A stretch of DNA of 64,000 nucleotides from Isochrysis galbana (taxonomy: Eukaryota; Haptophyta; Isochrysidales; Isochrysidaceae). Made by a program: the position numbers and the translations under genes. Below, one piece after another: positions 1 to 10,680 of this stretch. The notes under the pieces are model-generated. The model was not told the DNA's origin, ran no database searches, and was given only the letters and a program-made list of their open reading frames with translations. Positions within the stretch are counted from its first letter, which is position 1. Every line of letters starts with the position of its first letter. Location of the stretch: assembly GCA_018136815.1 (NCBI GenBank), contig CM030936.1:6322005-6386004 (forward strand). The letters are read 5' to 3'.

Positions 1-845
1 TCGCACACACAAACTTGCAACAGCAAGAGCTGCCGCCAATCAATACATTTGGCAGCAGCAGCAGCGCAAGGTTTCAATGTCGACCGCGCGGACGGACGTC
101 AAGGAGTTCAACAACCATGTGCTGAATTGGTGGGCCTGCAACCGCTCTAACTTAGATTCCCAATCGGGTAACGGCAGACGGCAGCTCGCATCATCACTTT
201 TCTTTTGACACCTTCTTCTGCTTCGTGTGAGCGCGTTTTCGCGTTTTCTCGTTGTTGAATGTAAGTAATGTGTAATGTAAGTGTGTGTTTGGGCATCTTC
301 AGAGCACGAGCCCTGCTGGTCATGTGGCGAGTGAGGTGAGAATGAGGTGGTTGTGTTGGTGGATGTGTGGACTGGGTGAGGCTGTTGTGAGGCTTGGGTT
401 GTGTGGTGTGTGGAGGGAGAGGGAGGGCGCGACGGGGGTGAGGAAGCGCCTTGATAGGTCCTGTTACATGGCGTGAGAGCGGGATCGGGAGACATGACAG
501 CGAGTGGAACGGAGTGGAGCACGCCAGAGACAACACGGGGGGGTGCTTCCGGGCGAGCGCGCCAGAAACAAGAGGACACAGGTAAAAAACAAACCGGGAC
601 GACGGGGAAAGAAAAACACGGGGAAACTCTAGGAACAGAGGAAAGACTAATGGAACGAAGGGGAGAGCCGGGCGTCGGATGGGGGAGAAACAAGGGGCGA
701 GCGCGGGGGGGCTCCGAGCCTCGCGGGCCGAGGGAACAAAAGGAACCGCTGGGGTTTCACGGAAGGAGGGAAGGAAGGGATCCCGGCTGGAGCTGCATGC
801 GAGGGAACCGGGGGAGAGGGGCTCCGCGCGAACCGCCCAGGCAGG
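1..845. other. no gene recognised
   Basis: Open frames on both strands are proline-, serine- or arginine-rich and look like compositional shadows of GC-rich, purine-skewed DNA. No domain motif, splice-site series or repeat family could be identified. It may be the body of the retroelement whose 3' end follows. Confidence 0.3.
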
Positions 846-1011
846 CATGGGGAGACAACCCAAAAAGAGGATAGATTTGGCCGACATCCGGCCGCTCTAC
901 GAATTAGGCGAAATAAACAAACTAACCCCCAGCGCGGAGCTCGTATCCCTAGCTGGTAAGCTAGGGATAGAGCACCTAGTCGAGACGGAAACGGCGAAGC
1001 ACAGGAGATAG
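846..1011 (+). pseudogene. C-terminal fragment of a retroelement ORF (tentative)
   Basis: A short open stretch with ordinary codon composition, containing the helix-like segment DLADIRPLYELGEINKL and ending in a stop at 1009-1011. It lies directly before a sequence matching the 3' end of a retroelement repeated at 22.5 kb. I infer that it is the C-terminus of that element's last ORF. The upstream part of the same open frame is low-complexity and probably not coding. No family was recognised. Confidence 0.25.
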
Positions 1012-1290
1012 AGGCGCCTAACACGCCGGTGCATCACCCCTGGGACACCCACGTTAAGAGACACCTAATCTACCCTATCAACGCAAATCCAAAAGGCCTG
1101 CCCGGACCCCACACCCAAAACCGGGCCCTAGGTAGTGTACCAAGGCCGCACCCCCGACACCGAAGGCAAAGGAACGAGGGGGGGAAGGCGAGGGGGCGGG
1201 GAAAAGGGAGGTAAGGGCGATGGCTGATGTACAGTAGCAATAGTAGGCGCTGTCCGGCGATAGGTGTGTAGCCCTGAACCTTCAGATCTT
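1012..1290 (+). mobile_element. 3' end of a non-LTR retroelement (copy R1)
   Basis: Shares an ordered series of blocks with 22486-22710: 'GGCCTGCCCGGACCCCACAC', a purine-rich stretch, 'TAAGGGCGATG', then the ending 'TAGCCCTGAACCTTCAGAT' followed by a T-run. The same ending recurs near 29.75 kb (reverse strand) and 53.24 kb, each time followed by a different A/T-rich tail. That is the usual layout of non-LTR retroelement 3' ends. The element itself is 5'-truncated or unrecognisable. Confidence 0.55.
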
Positions 1291-1941
1291 TTTTTTTTTT
1301 TGGAGGATGATGTCCCCGGTTTGGTGGAAGGAGAGTTCGAAGGAGGCGTCGGAGTCTGTGATGTCGTTTTCTATGTCGGAATCTTGGTCCTGTGTGGCGT
1401 GGGCGGGGGTGACCTTGGTCAGTGTTGGGTGAGTGGAGGCATTGGGTGGAGGGGTATTGTCAGTGTTGTCCCCACGGGGGGCGTGTGCGCGTGCTTTGTG
1501 TGTGTGGTGAGGTGTGCATGAGAGGCTGTCTCTGAATCGTATGTTGCTTGCTACAGTGAGATGTGTGTTGTGCCCATAGGGGCCACCCGGCCGCGGGCCG
1601 CGCTGCCGGAGCAGCGCGGCCCTTGCCAGGGCGAGAGGGGCCTCTGCCATAAGGCATGCCCAATGGAGGAGTGGCTGTTGGGGCCTGGCATGGTTGGGAA
1701 GTTGCCAGCAGCCTACTGCTCCCCATGAGGGAGGCCAGCATGGCTGCCATGGGCGGTGTGGCTGGGGCCACGGGCCGTGCGGCGCGACCGGAGTCGCACA
1801 CACCTGCTCGGCCTCGGTGGGCGGACGCGGCCGCTTCGACAGCGGCTGCTCCATGAGCACTGGGGGGGCGCCCTCGGCGGGGGGCCCGTAGGAGAGGGGA
1901 GTCGCGTCGGCGCGCTCCATCGCGTCTAAGTATAAACTTAG
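1291..1941 (-). mobile_element. 5' fragment of a hairpin-ended retroelement with ORF1 N-terminus
   Basis: On the minus strand a 16-nt palindrome (1926-1941, stem CTAAGT/ACTTAG) lies 5 nt before an ATG at 1920. The ORF starts MERAD and carries a PLSKRPR motif, as does the ORF1 at 41604 (MERAPP, PLSPKRPR). About 210 codons are open, rich in Pro, Ala, His and Thr, ending against the T-run of the R1 element. It is truncated, so only the ORF1 N-terminus survives. A diverged relative lies at 33772-34122. Confidence 0.5.
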
Positions 1942-2520
1942 TTGAGCAAAACACAATAGAGCACGACACGCTCCCACCACACCCGGTCACCCTCTTCAAG
2001 ACTGGATCATGTGAACTCGGAGACGATTAAATTACTCAGCTATATGCAAGCAAAGTGCATTGGCTGCGCAACTAACGTGCCTTACGCATTACTATCAACT
2101 AGCTCCCATCATTTTTCTATGGACGTGCGCGCTTTGCCGACCGCGGTAGTGGGGGTGAGCGTGGGGTACGGGCGATGGCAGGGTCTCCCTGATTGGGATA
2201 GTAGTATAGCAGCCGTTGCCGGCTTTGTTAAGAGTTTAGTTTTCTAAGTCTTCCTCTTCCTCTCGTGCGCCCCATGCTCTGCCGTGTCGCGGGTTCCAGT
2301 GGCCCGTGTGGCTCTCCTCCCTCCAAGAGAACAGCTCTCATGCGCAGGTAGCCCTAGAGCTATTACCTTCATTTGCCAGTACGCGTACCTGTGACGCCGC
2401 ATTTGTGGGAGCGAGGTTGTATTGCTCTGCGAAGGGCGTCCGTTGTCGCACGAAATGGGGCGGCGAGGATGACGCGTTGTCGAGGGTTAGGCGCCATGTG
2501 CCACCTCTGTGTAGTTCCTC
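1942..2520. other. intergenic, nothing recognised
   Basis: Downstream flank of the Kelch/BTB gene. Short open frames only, with no repeat family or motif seen. Confidence 0.4.
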
Positions 2521-2522
2521 TA

Positions 2523-5024
2523 CTATGGACCAAGGGCTGCCTTGTTGGCACCGGAAGCGCCGAGCATCTCGAGCAGCCACCGCCTAGTCACATGATCGAG
2601 GTCTTCAAAGCCGGGCATGGCCTGGATCGGCATCGGCGGCTCGGCGCGCTGCATGGCCCACACACCGAACGCGTCATTGAGCAGCGTGGCGCACAGGTCG
2701 CTGAGCCTTTCGCAATGAAGACGGCGTGCCCAGGCGAGCATCCGCAGTGCGTTGCTCTCGTCGAGCCTGCTGGCTAGCAGCGCCTCGCACCTTTGTCGTA
2801 GCGGCTCAATTCCGAGGGCGTCCGCCGCTTCGAGGAGGGCAAATACCTCGCCTGCGTCCGCCTCACACGTCGGCTCTATCGCGGCCTCCAGCCCAAGGGT
2901 CTGCACGGAGACGTCCAACTGTGCACCCCCATGACCGCGCTCGCTGGCACGTGGTTCTCCCTCTCCTCGCCCGTTCGCCGCAGGTGCAGTATCGCCTCTG
3001 CCGGCGATCATCTCACTCGGCAAGACAAGCTCGCCAGTATATAGGAAGCGGAGCAAGATGAAAAGGATAGGCCGCGAAATCGGGCACGGCAGGCTCATCT
3101 CCTGGACCACCGGTGCGCCCTTCGATGAGCTGGCAGTGCGGCCGTCGCCTTGCGCCATGACGCCTTCGGCAAACTCTCCACTGAAGAGGGCGCGAAAGTA
3201 TGTCGAGGCACCCGACGCCAAGAGCAGCCGGTGGGCGTAGACGAGCGCTGCGTCCGCGCCTATCCCGTTGGTGGCGTCGACAAGCACGCGGAAGGCGACA
3301 TCGGCCATCCACCGAGAGCCGACTAGCGATGCAAGATGGGGCGCAAGATGCGACTGGCTCAGAGGAGGAGGAGGAAGCAAGGGTGCTCGTCGCAGCACTG
3401 TGGGATCTATAAACGCCCAGAGGTCGTTGAAGTAGCACTTGCCAAATACACCACCGCCAAAAAGGAGCAGTCGCGTCGCGACGCGCGTGAAGCTCATCGC
3501 ATTTCGGGCCGCTGGCCACGCGCGCTCGCCCGTAGGACGCACCAGTGGGCGCGCGCGCCAGTCGTTGTCGGCTGACGGGCTGGGTGAGAGGAGAGCTCCA
3601 TCGTTATAAGCCCCGCCCTCCGATCCAGTGCCCCCAAAGAGGAGGATGCGGCCACCGTCCACGGAGCACATGGCAGAACAGTACCGCGGGCATGGCCACC
3701 ACCCAGCATTGGCTGGCTGGGCTCGCGCCCCTTGCGCTACGCCTGCTGGGCTCGACGGGTCGTGCCTCCTCCACATAGCGACAAACAGCGCTCCCTGAGC
3801 CCGATCCGCGACGTCTAGCGGTTCAAAGGAAACTGACCACAACGAGTTGCAGCACACGAAACCGGCGGTGTGCGGCATCTCAGGCGATGGGAGGACAAGT
3901 TCGGTACCGCCGAATAGCATGAACCGGCCGTCAAGCTCACATGCACTACTCAGAGCCAAACCTTTGGGCGCGGAGCCGCGGATGTCGACGAACTCCCACC
4001 GCAGCTGACCGCTCAAACGTAGCGCATGGACGAGCGGCGACGGCGTCCCATGATAGAAGGCCCGCAGATACTCGAAGATGCTTGCAAAGTCACCCTCGTC
4101 ATCAGCCTGCGCAACTGCAAGGTAGCCGCCCACGACGAACATGACGTCGCCGACGGGCGTGCTCGAGATCATGGCCGAATGCCCACGTCTCCGCGCTGGC
4201 AAGTGGCCCGCAGCCTCCACCTGCTCCCATCGCTCTGTTCCCAGGGCCCCCTCTTCCCCGTCAGCGCTGGCATCATCGTGCTCGGCCGACGTCCCACAAG
4301 CTCGGACGCACAACAGCGTCCCAGCGCCCGCCTCCCCTACTGTGCCGTTCTCCGTCTCCGCCTCCCCATCCTCCACTCGCTCTTGCATCCCAAAATTTTT
4401 AGGTTCGATCTTGCCCTCTTTCTCGGCCCCCTCATCGCCCAGGTGCAGCATCCATAGATCACCTCTTGTCCCCGCCGTCCCACTGCCTCCTGATGTTCCC
4501 CCGAACACAATGATCCGCCGCCCGTGCAAGCACGCGCTGTGCCCACGCCTCGGGGGCAAGCGCGCGCCTCTTGGTGAGCGCCGCGACCAGATCAGCCGAT
4601 TGGTGTCGAGCCTGTAGACATCGCCAAAATGCACAAATTCCTCGAGCACAGACGGGTGCTGTACCGCCTCCTCCGCTCCCCCGTGCTCCAGCTGCGCCGC
4701 GCCTACAGCCGCCTCGGCTGCGGCTTCGCCCTCCTCTTGGTGACGCAACTGGCTCTGAACTGCTCCGTCCGCTTCCTCCTGAGCATGAGCGGCGCCCTGC
4801 TGCTGCCGTGCGACCGCGTGCGCTGCTTGGCGAGCAAGAAGCCCCGCGTTTGCCCCTTGCTGCTGCCGCTCTGTGCCCGCCGCCTGTGAGAGAAGAGCTC
4901 CACCTCCAATCAGGTAGAGATGGCGGCCCACTAGAGTCGCCGAGTGGGAGCAGCGGGCTGAGGGCCCTGGGAGGCGCGCGCGCGTCCAGTGTGAGGAGGG
5001 GAGGGAGAGAGAGGGGAAGTCCAT
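2523..5024 (-). CDS. Kelch-repeat protein with C-terminal BTB/POZ domain
   Basis: Single-exon ORF of 833 residues. I start it at the first true ATG (5024, MDFPSLSLP); the open frame reaches slightly further. The N-terminal ~530 residues hold Kelch blades, recognisable by the repeated di-Gly strands (LIGGG, FGGTSGG, VVGGY, FGGTE, FGGTGS, FGGGVFG). An Ala/Gln-rich insert (about residues 55-115) interrupts the first blade. A BTB/POZ domain follows (ADVAFRV, VYAHRLLLAS, FRALFSGEFAEG, LLRFLYTGEL), then a BACK-like helical tail (LRQRCEALLASRLDESNAL). Proteins of this type usually serve as substrate adaptors for Cullin-3 ubiquitin ligases; here Kelch precedes BTB, the reverse of animal KLHL proteins but known from plants and protists. 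A GA-rich tract lies just upstream of the start. Substrate unknown. Confidence 0.9.
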   Translation of the reverse strand: MDFPSLSLPSSHWTRARLPGPSARCSHSATLVGRHLYLIGGGALLSQAAGTERQQQGANAGLLARQAAHAVARQQQGAAHAQEEADGAVQSQLRHQEEGEAAAEAAVGAAQLEHGGAEEAVQHPSVLEEFVHFGDVYRLDTNRLIWSRRSPRGARLPPRRGHSACLHGRRIIVFGGTSGGSGTAGTRGDLWMLHLGDEGAEKEGKIEPKNFGMQERVEDGEAETENGTVGEAGAGTLLCVRACGTSAEHDDASADGEEGALGTERWEQVEAAGHLPARRRGHSAMISSTPVGDVMFVVGGYLAVAQADDEGDFASIFEYLRAFYHGTPSPLVHALRLSGQLRWEFVDIRGSAPKGLALSSACELDGRFMLFGGTELVLPSPEMPHTAGFVCCNSLWSVSFEPLDVADRAQGALFVAMWRRHDPSSPAGVAQGARAQPANAGWWPCPRYCSAMCSVDGGRILLFGGTGSEGGAYNDGALLSPSPSADNDWRARPLVRPTGERAWPAARNAMSFTRVATRLLLFGGGVFGKCYFNDLWAFIDPTVLRRAPLLPPPPLSQSHLAPHLASLVGSRWMADVAFRVLVDATNGIGADAALVYAHRLLLASGASTYFRALFSGEFAEGVMAQGDGRTASSSKGAPVVQEMSLPCPISRPILFILLRFLYTGELVLPSEMIAGRGDTAPAANGRGEGEPRASERGHGGAQLDVSVQTLGLEAAIEPTCEADAGEVFALLEAADALGIEPLRQRCEALLASRLDESNALRMLAWARRLHCERLSDLCATLLNDAFGVWAMQRAEPPMPIQAMPGFEDLDHVTRRWLLEMLGASGANKAALGP

Positions 5025-5049
5025 TGGGTGCAAAGCTCGGCTCTTCTTG

Positions 5050-5345
5050 CTGGGAGAGCGTTGGAAGGGGGGGGGGCAGAGAGGGCAGCGAGGGCGGAAG
5101 GGGGAGAGAGGGAGGGACGGAGGGACGGAGGGGAGGGGAGGGAGGGGAGAGAGGGGAGGGAGGGAGGGAGGGAGGGAGGGAGGGAGAGAGAGAAGGGGAA
5201 GGGAGAGGCGAGAGGAGGGGAGGAGAGAGATAGTAGGTAGGGAGGAGTGGAGGAGCAGGGCGGAGCAGCAGAGGGAGGACGGATGACGGAGGACTTAGGG
5301 GGAAGGGGGCAGAGGAAGAGGGAGAGAGAGAGAGAGGGAGAGGGG
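5050..5345. repeat. GA-rich homopurine tract at the Kelch/BTB gene start
   Basis: Nearly uninterrupted purines on the plus strand (GGGA and GA units), ending about 25 bp upstream of the Kelch/BTB start codon. Part of a window-wide association of such tracts with gene starts. Confidence 0.85.
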
Positions 5346-5623
5346 GAGGCGGTCCTCCGTCCGGTCCGTGGGCTCGGCGGCCGGCAGCGATGCTCTCTCC
5401 GTCGTCGTCAGCTGTTTTTGATCTATTTATGTATTGGTTTCTTTATCAGGCACGCCCGAGGGGGGGGCAGGGGGGGTTCGCCAGCAATCAGCAAGGCGTA
5501 GTACTACGTGGGCGGCCAATTCCTCGCGCCGGCGCAATCCCTTCGCCGTGTGTCCTTCGCCCTTTGGGGGGGCTGTGGAAGCTGGGAAATGGCTCGAGGA
5601 GAGGTTAGAGGCTCGAGGCCTAC

Positions 5624-6061
5624 CTAAGTTGTTCCACAGGTACCGGTACCGGTACCGGTGGACCGGTACCGGGTCCGCCGGACCCGGTGGTGCGTACAGT
5701 ATGGTAGCCGGGAGGGCTGTGCGCTGTGCTCGAGTGTTAAGAGGAAATGGAGATTGAAGTTGAAGATGCCCCAACGGAGGAAGGAGGAAGGGGGGGAGGA
5801 GGAGGAGGAGGAGGAGGAGTTCTCATAGCTCATAGCGAGCGTGGCGGGAGCGCGTGGCGCGTGGACGGCGATCCCTCGGTGTGGGCGGTGGGCGTATTGC
5901 GTATATTGTGTAGCTGTCTGTATGTACACTAAGAGTATCTCATGGTATAAATAGAGTATTATAATAAGTACCACAGGTACGGTACCGTACCGGTACCGGT
6001 ACCGGTACCGGGTGAAGCCTCTCAAGACCCGGTGGAACCGGTATACGGTGGAACAACTTAG
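5624..6061. mobile_element. hAT-like non-autonomous element (438 bp) with GGTACC arrays
   Basis: Terminal inverted repeats CTAAGTTGTTCCAC and GTGGAACAACTTAG bound the element. The flanking 8-bp sequences AGGCCTAC (5616-5623) and AGGTCTAC (6062-6069) match at 7 of 8 positions, as an aged target-site duplication would. Just inside each end lies a short array of the self-complementary unit GGTACC. The interior has no transposase frame. An 8-bp duplication with TIRs is typical of hAT-superfamily MITEs; the superfamily call is inference. Confidence 0.75.
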
Positions 6062-6069
6062 AGGTCTAC

Positions 6070-6789
6070 TGGGAGACAGCCTCCCAGCTGCGCAGATCCG
6101 CACTCTCCGCGCGACGGCCCGCCTGGTGGAGCTGGAGCGTCTGGCGGCGACAACGTCGATGATGTCGCCAGCGTCCTTCGCACCCCTGGCGGGGCAGGCG
6201 CGGCGCCCGCGCAGCGCGAGCGGCGCTGAGTGGCAGGCGGCTTGCCTTCATTTGGTCTCCTTTCCCTTCCAGTCTCACCCTACCATGAGCCCCCCCCGCG
6301 AGCACCCCGAAGGAGAGGCCCAGGAGCACCACGTACGCGACGAGAACAGCATCGCCTTGGCTCGGCATGAGGGCGCGCCCCGAGAGGGTCTCCTTCGACA
6401 ACGCCTGTGCCATCCACAACGCCTGGGGAGCCTACTCGCCGGGGGATGGGGTAGAGGGGCTGTGGATGGGAAGGGGAGGGCGTGCCTCTCTCTCTCCGCG
6501 CGCCCGCCCCCAAAAATATCTGACGAGCAAGGTTGCTCTCCGGCGGGGGCGTCTCGTCCGCTCTTTCGCGGAGACACGCCCTTCAAGAGGTGTTTCCCTG
6601 TTTACTCATTATTAGTCATGATATTCTTCGTTTAAATTATGAATGTCACGAATAAATTTGCCGACATATTCTTGAGAGTACTCACTGGCGATCTCAATGA
6701 CAATGAACAATTCGAGCTTCCGTTGCAGTTCGTATACCTAGTTGTGAAGTGCCGTTTGGTGTTTCGTGACGGGTTTTACCTATCCCGCT
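6070..6789. other. intergenic, nothing recognised
   Basis: Open frames here are Pro/Arg-rich and overlapping on both strands. No domain, splice series or repeat identified. Confidence 0.35.
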
Positions 6790-7050
6790 ACCACGAACCC
6801 CCAGCCGCGCCGCCACCATCGCAACTTCCCCCACCCCAGGAAACGGCGCTTGCTCACACAAGGAGGTAAGCCAGGTGAGGGGCAAGCAGGCGGCAAGGGA
6901 GGCGACAAAGGAGGCGAGGGCAACAAGGGCGAATGGACGAATGTAGGACCCTGCGACGGTAACTCGTGGCTAGCCTGCAAAAAGGGGGGGGGAACATAGA
7001 AACGCAAACAACTTCTAAAACAAAAAGGTCGATCGCGGATGCGACATCCA
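6790..7050. repeat. dispersed repeat, uninterrupted copy (related copy at 49.2-50.65 kb)
   Basis: Shares with 49263-49358 the segment from 'AAGGAGGTAAGCCAGGTGAG' to 'GGCGAGGGCAA', and continues without break into a segment found at 50532-50640 ('CCTGCGACGGT', 'AACTTCTAAAACAAAAAGG', 'TCGATCGCGGATGCGA'). In the 49 kb copy these two halves are separated by an LTR element. This copy therefore records the empty site. Nature of the repeat unknown. Confidence 0.75.
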
Positions 7051-7057
7051 TAGTTCA

Positions 7058-7073
7058 AACTATAGCAATAGTT
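7058..7073. repeat. isolated hairpin palindrome
   Basis: AACTATAGCAATAGTT, with perfectly paired 6-bp arms and a 4-nt loop. It resembles the terminal hairpins of the MERA-type retroelements but has no start codon or ORF next to it. Confidence 0.5.
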
Positions 7074-7630
7074 GAGCTAGCGTGAGAGCTAGCTAGCAGC
7101 CGGGTGCCTGGGCGCGTAGTGCGTGGTATCAAAGTGAAGGCAATCCACCTTGGCGCCTACAACATTGGGCACTGGGCACTGGAGCATTTGCATTTGCCGG
7201 CTATTGTATGCGTACCCGCGGCGCATAGGCATAAGTTGTGAGACTCTGGATGCGACGACGCAACGCTCCTTCCCGTGATTTAAATGGACTTGCTCTACCC
7301 GTTCGGCGTATGCGGGCACGAAAATCGCACGCCGTCTGTGTTCTCTACACGCTCACAGCTCCCACTCCCTTGTAATAAATGAATGGCAACTGCACGTGTG
7401 CAGTGCCCGTGATGTTGCAGTGAATGCCATCTTTGCTACCCAACTCTCGTACCGATGGCGTAAGCTGCAACGCATCACAATCTGAAGTTCCTCGCGAGAA
7501 GACCGCCCGCGCAAAGATTTGGTTGCGGTCCAAGTCCTCTAGTCGTCAACGCATGTTACGCGTGCTCGCGCAAGGGGACAATCGTTCAACTAGCCATCCA
7601 TGCGTGGCACAAGCTATGGAGCTGCGATTT

Positions 7631-9505
7631 TCACTCCGGCCCATCGCAAATCTCCTCCAATATGGCATCCACTGCGCTGCGCCGCGAAGGATCAAGGTGC
7701 CAAAGGAAATTTGGTCTGGCCCGAGCGAGCGCAGCTTGCATTGCCACCACTCGTGCAGGCGGCAAGTTGTGCAGCCGCTGTACAATGGCCGGCGGGTCGC
7801 GAAGCGCCTCCTTCTCTGAGATCTGTGACAAAGGGGTGAGTGTGAAAGATCAGCATATGAAGCAGTGGCGAAATGACCTACATTTGCTGGTAGGGCGTCG
7901 TGCGCTAATGGCTGACGGTATCAAAGCGGCGTGGCATGGCGTGTCGCCTACCCGAATGGAGAAGGAGTCCCAGTTCAGCTTCCTTGAAAACGGAAGGCGG
8001 AGGTCGTCGGCGATGATGACCGGTATGCACCCTATCGAAGAGCGTGCCATTGGTAGATCTTGAGCATGGGATCGCGACTGTCCGCGGCGGATGCACGGGA
8101 CCGACGAGCCAGAGAGCACGCATGATGGACGCTTATGGGCAGCTCCTCATAGCCACACCTGCGGCAATCGACTCGTACGTCCTCTTTGACGACGAGGTGT
8201 CGCCACGCGGAGTCAAGCAAAACTTGGCGGAGAGCATCTTTTTGAGGTACAGGGAGTGTGGCTCATACACGGCTCCAGGCTGAGAAGTCGCCGCCTCGAT
8301 CAACACTCCCGGAAGGCCTCTCAATGCCTGAGACAAACGGACAGTATGGCCATCAGATCCAAGGTGTTCATTGCCTTTGTAATGTATCCATGATCACCTG
8401 CAGCATCCGCCTTCGTATGGACGCAGACTCAATGTACCCCTTCGGCAAATGACCCCGGAAGAAGAGGAGAAGCGACCGGTTTGTATTGGGCGGGGGATCG
8501 GGTGCAACCTGCGGATCCAGTTGGAGGCCAACGTGAGTTGGCGGGGAAGCCCTGATTGAGCACACCTGCCGGATTTGTTCTTCCTGCCGCGACTAAGGCA
8601 GCTCAGGCCGCTGTTCTGGAGCCCCGGTCTATGCCGCCCTCAGATCCAGTCCTGTGCCTCTTACCAGCCATGACGGCCGGGCCACCACGTACGGCACGGC
8701 GATATATGCTCGAGAATGCGAACACGATGAGCAATCGTCAACAAGCAGTCGAGTGGCGGAGGCGGTCCCAGGGACGCAGGCGCCTGGGTGGCCGTGTGCC
8801 ACAACAAAATGACGAGGATGGGAAACCCACTGATGCCCAAGGCCCTTGCGGATTGCAGTCAACGCTGGCTCCACCTTGTGAGGCGCAAAGATGAACCTAA
8901 GGAGCAAGGGCATAGTACTGAGGAGCTGCCCGCTAGGTACTCAATACGGAGGCGCCCCACACCATCGGCAGCGTAAGGGGGCCAGTCAAGGAGAGCAAGC
9001 ACCGAGGCGCGCACATGTATGAGAAGTACGCTGTCACAAAGACCCGCTGCGCCCCCTCGAGCGCAGACACGTTGGACGTTGCGGGCGGCAGTGCTCTGTG
9101 GAGCCACCACTCAATGCCATTCTGGAAGAAGCGATTGGGCGCGTCCACATTGTTCTTGGCCCACTCGCGCGGCCGTGACTTGTCGATGACGTCCCGATGA
9201 AACGGCGCGCCTGGGTCGTACGCGCGCAGGTCGCATGGGAGCGTGCGACGGCAGCGTGGCTCAACGCTCCACCCCTCCACTTCACAGCGGGAACCGCCAC
9301 CTCCATCCCGCTGCCTGCGCCGCTCGAGGCGCACGGCGCGCTCGAGCTCGGTTCGTGGCCGACGTGGCGCCACGCTCAACTCGCGACCGTCACGCTCCTC
9401 CGCGCCACGCGACGCCCACGCACAGCCAGAGCACAGCCAGAGCAGAAGCCCGGCTGCGAGGCGCGCCGCCATCGCTCCCCCCTCCCCCCTCTTCCCCTCT
9501 TTCAT
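7631..9505 (-). CDS. exostosin-like glycosyltransferase (GT47), six exons
   Basis: Exons 9505-9003, 8896-8665, 8508-8398, 8327-8159, 8031-7952 and 7822-7631 join in phase with GT-AG introns to give about 428 residues. An N-terminal hydrophobic segment (AARLAAGLLLWLCSGCAWA) serves as signal peptide or signal anchor, placing the enzyme in the ER/Golgi lumen. Exostosin hallmarks in order: FVTAYFSYMCAPR, WVSHPRHFVV, NRSLLLFFRGHLPKG, FCLTPRGDTSSSKRTYESI, the AAGCIPVIIADDLRLPF motif formed across the exon 4-5 junction, and a C-terminal helical PPARVVAMQAAL. The family transfers sugars from nucleotide-sugar donors to cell-wall or matrix glycans; substrate and linkage cannot be told from sequence. 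The upstream 220 bp carry clustered palindromes and a CT tract. Confidence 0.9.
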
Positions 9506-9520
9506 GTGAATAAATACATG

Positions 9521-9735
9521 TTACCCCCCAGGAGCCAACGCCCCCCAGGAGCTCTCGGGGGCCCCCAGGAGCTATCGGGGGGGAAATTTTCTCCCGATCG
9601 CCAACAGCCCCACCGAGAGCTATCGGGGGACCGAGAATATCCCCCGAGAGCTATTGGGAGATTGCTCCTGGGGGGTGCCGTAAGCGGATCTCCCAGTAGC
9701 TATCGGGGGGGGAGGAAATCCCCCGAGAGCAAACG
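9521..9735. promoter_or_regulatory. cluster of GAGCTATCGGGG palindromic motifs upstream of the GT47 gene
   Basis: At least six variants of an imperfect palindrome, near CCCCCGAGAGCTATCGGGGG (best match around 9613-9632), lie in about 215 bp directly upstream of the GT47 start codon, on both strands. Copies differ mainly in the length of the C and G runs. They could be factor-binding sites or a decayed tandem repeat. Regulatory function is inference. Confidence 0.4.
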
Positions 9736-9739
9736 GGGG

Positions 9740-10095
<356 letters not shown>

Positions 10096-10273
10096 AGGCA
10101 GCGGTAGGGTGCGCGCGACAGCGCCGTTCGTCTCAGCCGCAACCTCAGTGGATGGATGGGGGAAGGAAGGGGAGGACGGCGGAAGTAGGTGGTGGGCGGC
10201 GGCGGCTCAGATGGCGAGAACAGGGGCGGTGCGCTGAGCAGCCAGGTGCAGGTCAGGTGGCTGCGAGGCGCGC

Positions 10274-10298
10274 TCCATCGCTCGAACTTTAACAATAG
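10274..10298 (-). mobile_element. 5' hairpin end of a MERA-type retroelement
   Basis: The terminal hairpin AACTATTGTTAAAGTT (minus strand) precedes CGAGCG and an ATG at 10278 followed by GAGCGCGCC. Only the extreme 5' end is recognisable. It abuts the hAT-like MITE remnant that follows. Confidence 0.5.
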
Positions 10299-10299
10299 T

Positions 10300-10414
10300 T
10301 TTTGGATTTCAAATACATTCGAGGCCTACAACCCAGGACGCGCTTCAAATACAGCCAAATACATATGTATTTGGCCTTTGACCAAATACGGTAAATACGT
10401 ATTTCCCATCTAGG
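10300..10414. mobile_element. truncated copy of the CAAATACA hAT-like MITE
   Basis: Repeated CAAATACA/GTATTTGG motifs and the right terminus CGTATTTCCCATCTAGG match the complete element at 35545-35757. The left end is missing, replaced by the retroelement hairpin. Confidence 0.7.
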
Positions 10415-10499
10415 ATTGATAATCTAGCTTCGACTGCTGTGCTCGAGTACAAAGATGGGAGTAGTTGGCCGGGCTCGCACCTCTACAAGAAAATGAGCC

Positions 10500-10680
10500 C
10501 GGACCTCCTCTCTCTCTTCTCTCCCTCTCCCCCTCTCTCCCTCTCTCCTTTTGGGGAGTATTCAATGGCTTCTCTCTCTTCTCTCTCTGCTTCTCCCCCT
10601 TCTTCTCTCCCCCCTCCCCGCCCCTCGCCCCCCTTCCCCTTGGGCCGCGGATGGCCGCGCCCCTCCCCCCCCCTCTCGCC
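10500..10680. repeat. CT-rich tract at the LSD1-like gene start
   Basis: Pyrimidine-rich stretch (CTCTCC and CCCCTC units) upstream of the demethylase coding region, consistent with a 5' UTR or promoter tract. Confidence 0.7.

Noticed and set aside
147-887. Overlapping Pro/Ser/Arg-rich frames on both strands
   Set aside because: Composition follows base skew, there is no ATG support for several of them, and no motif or repeat conservation.
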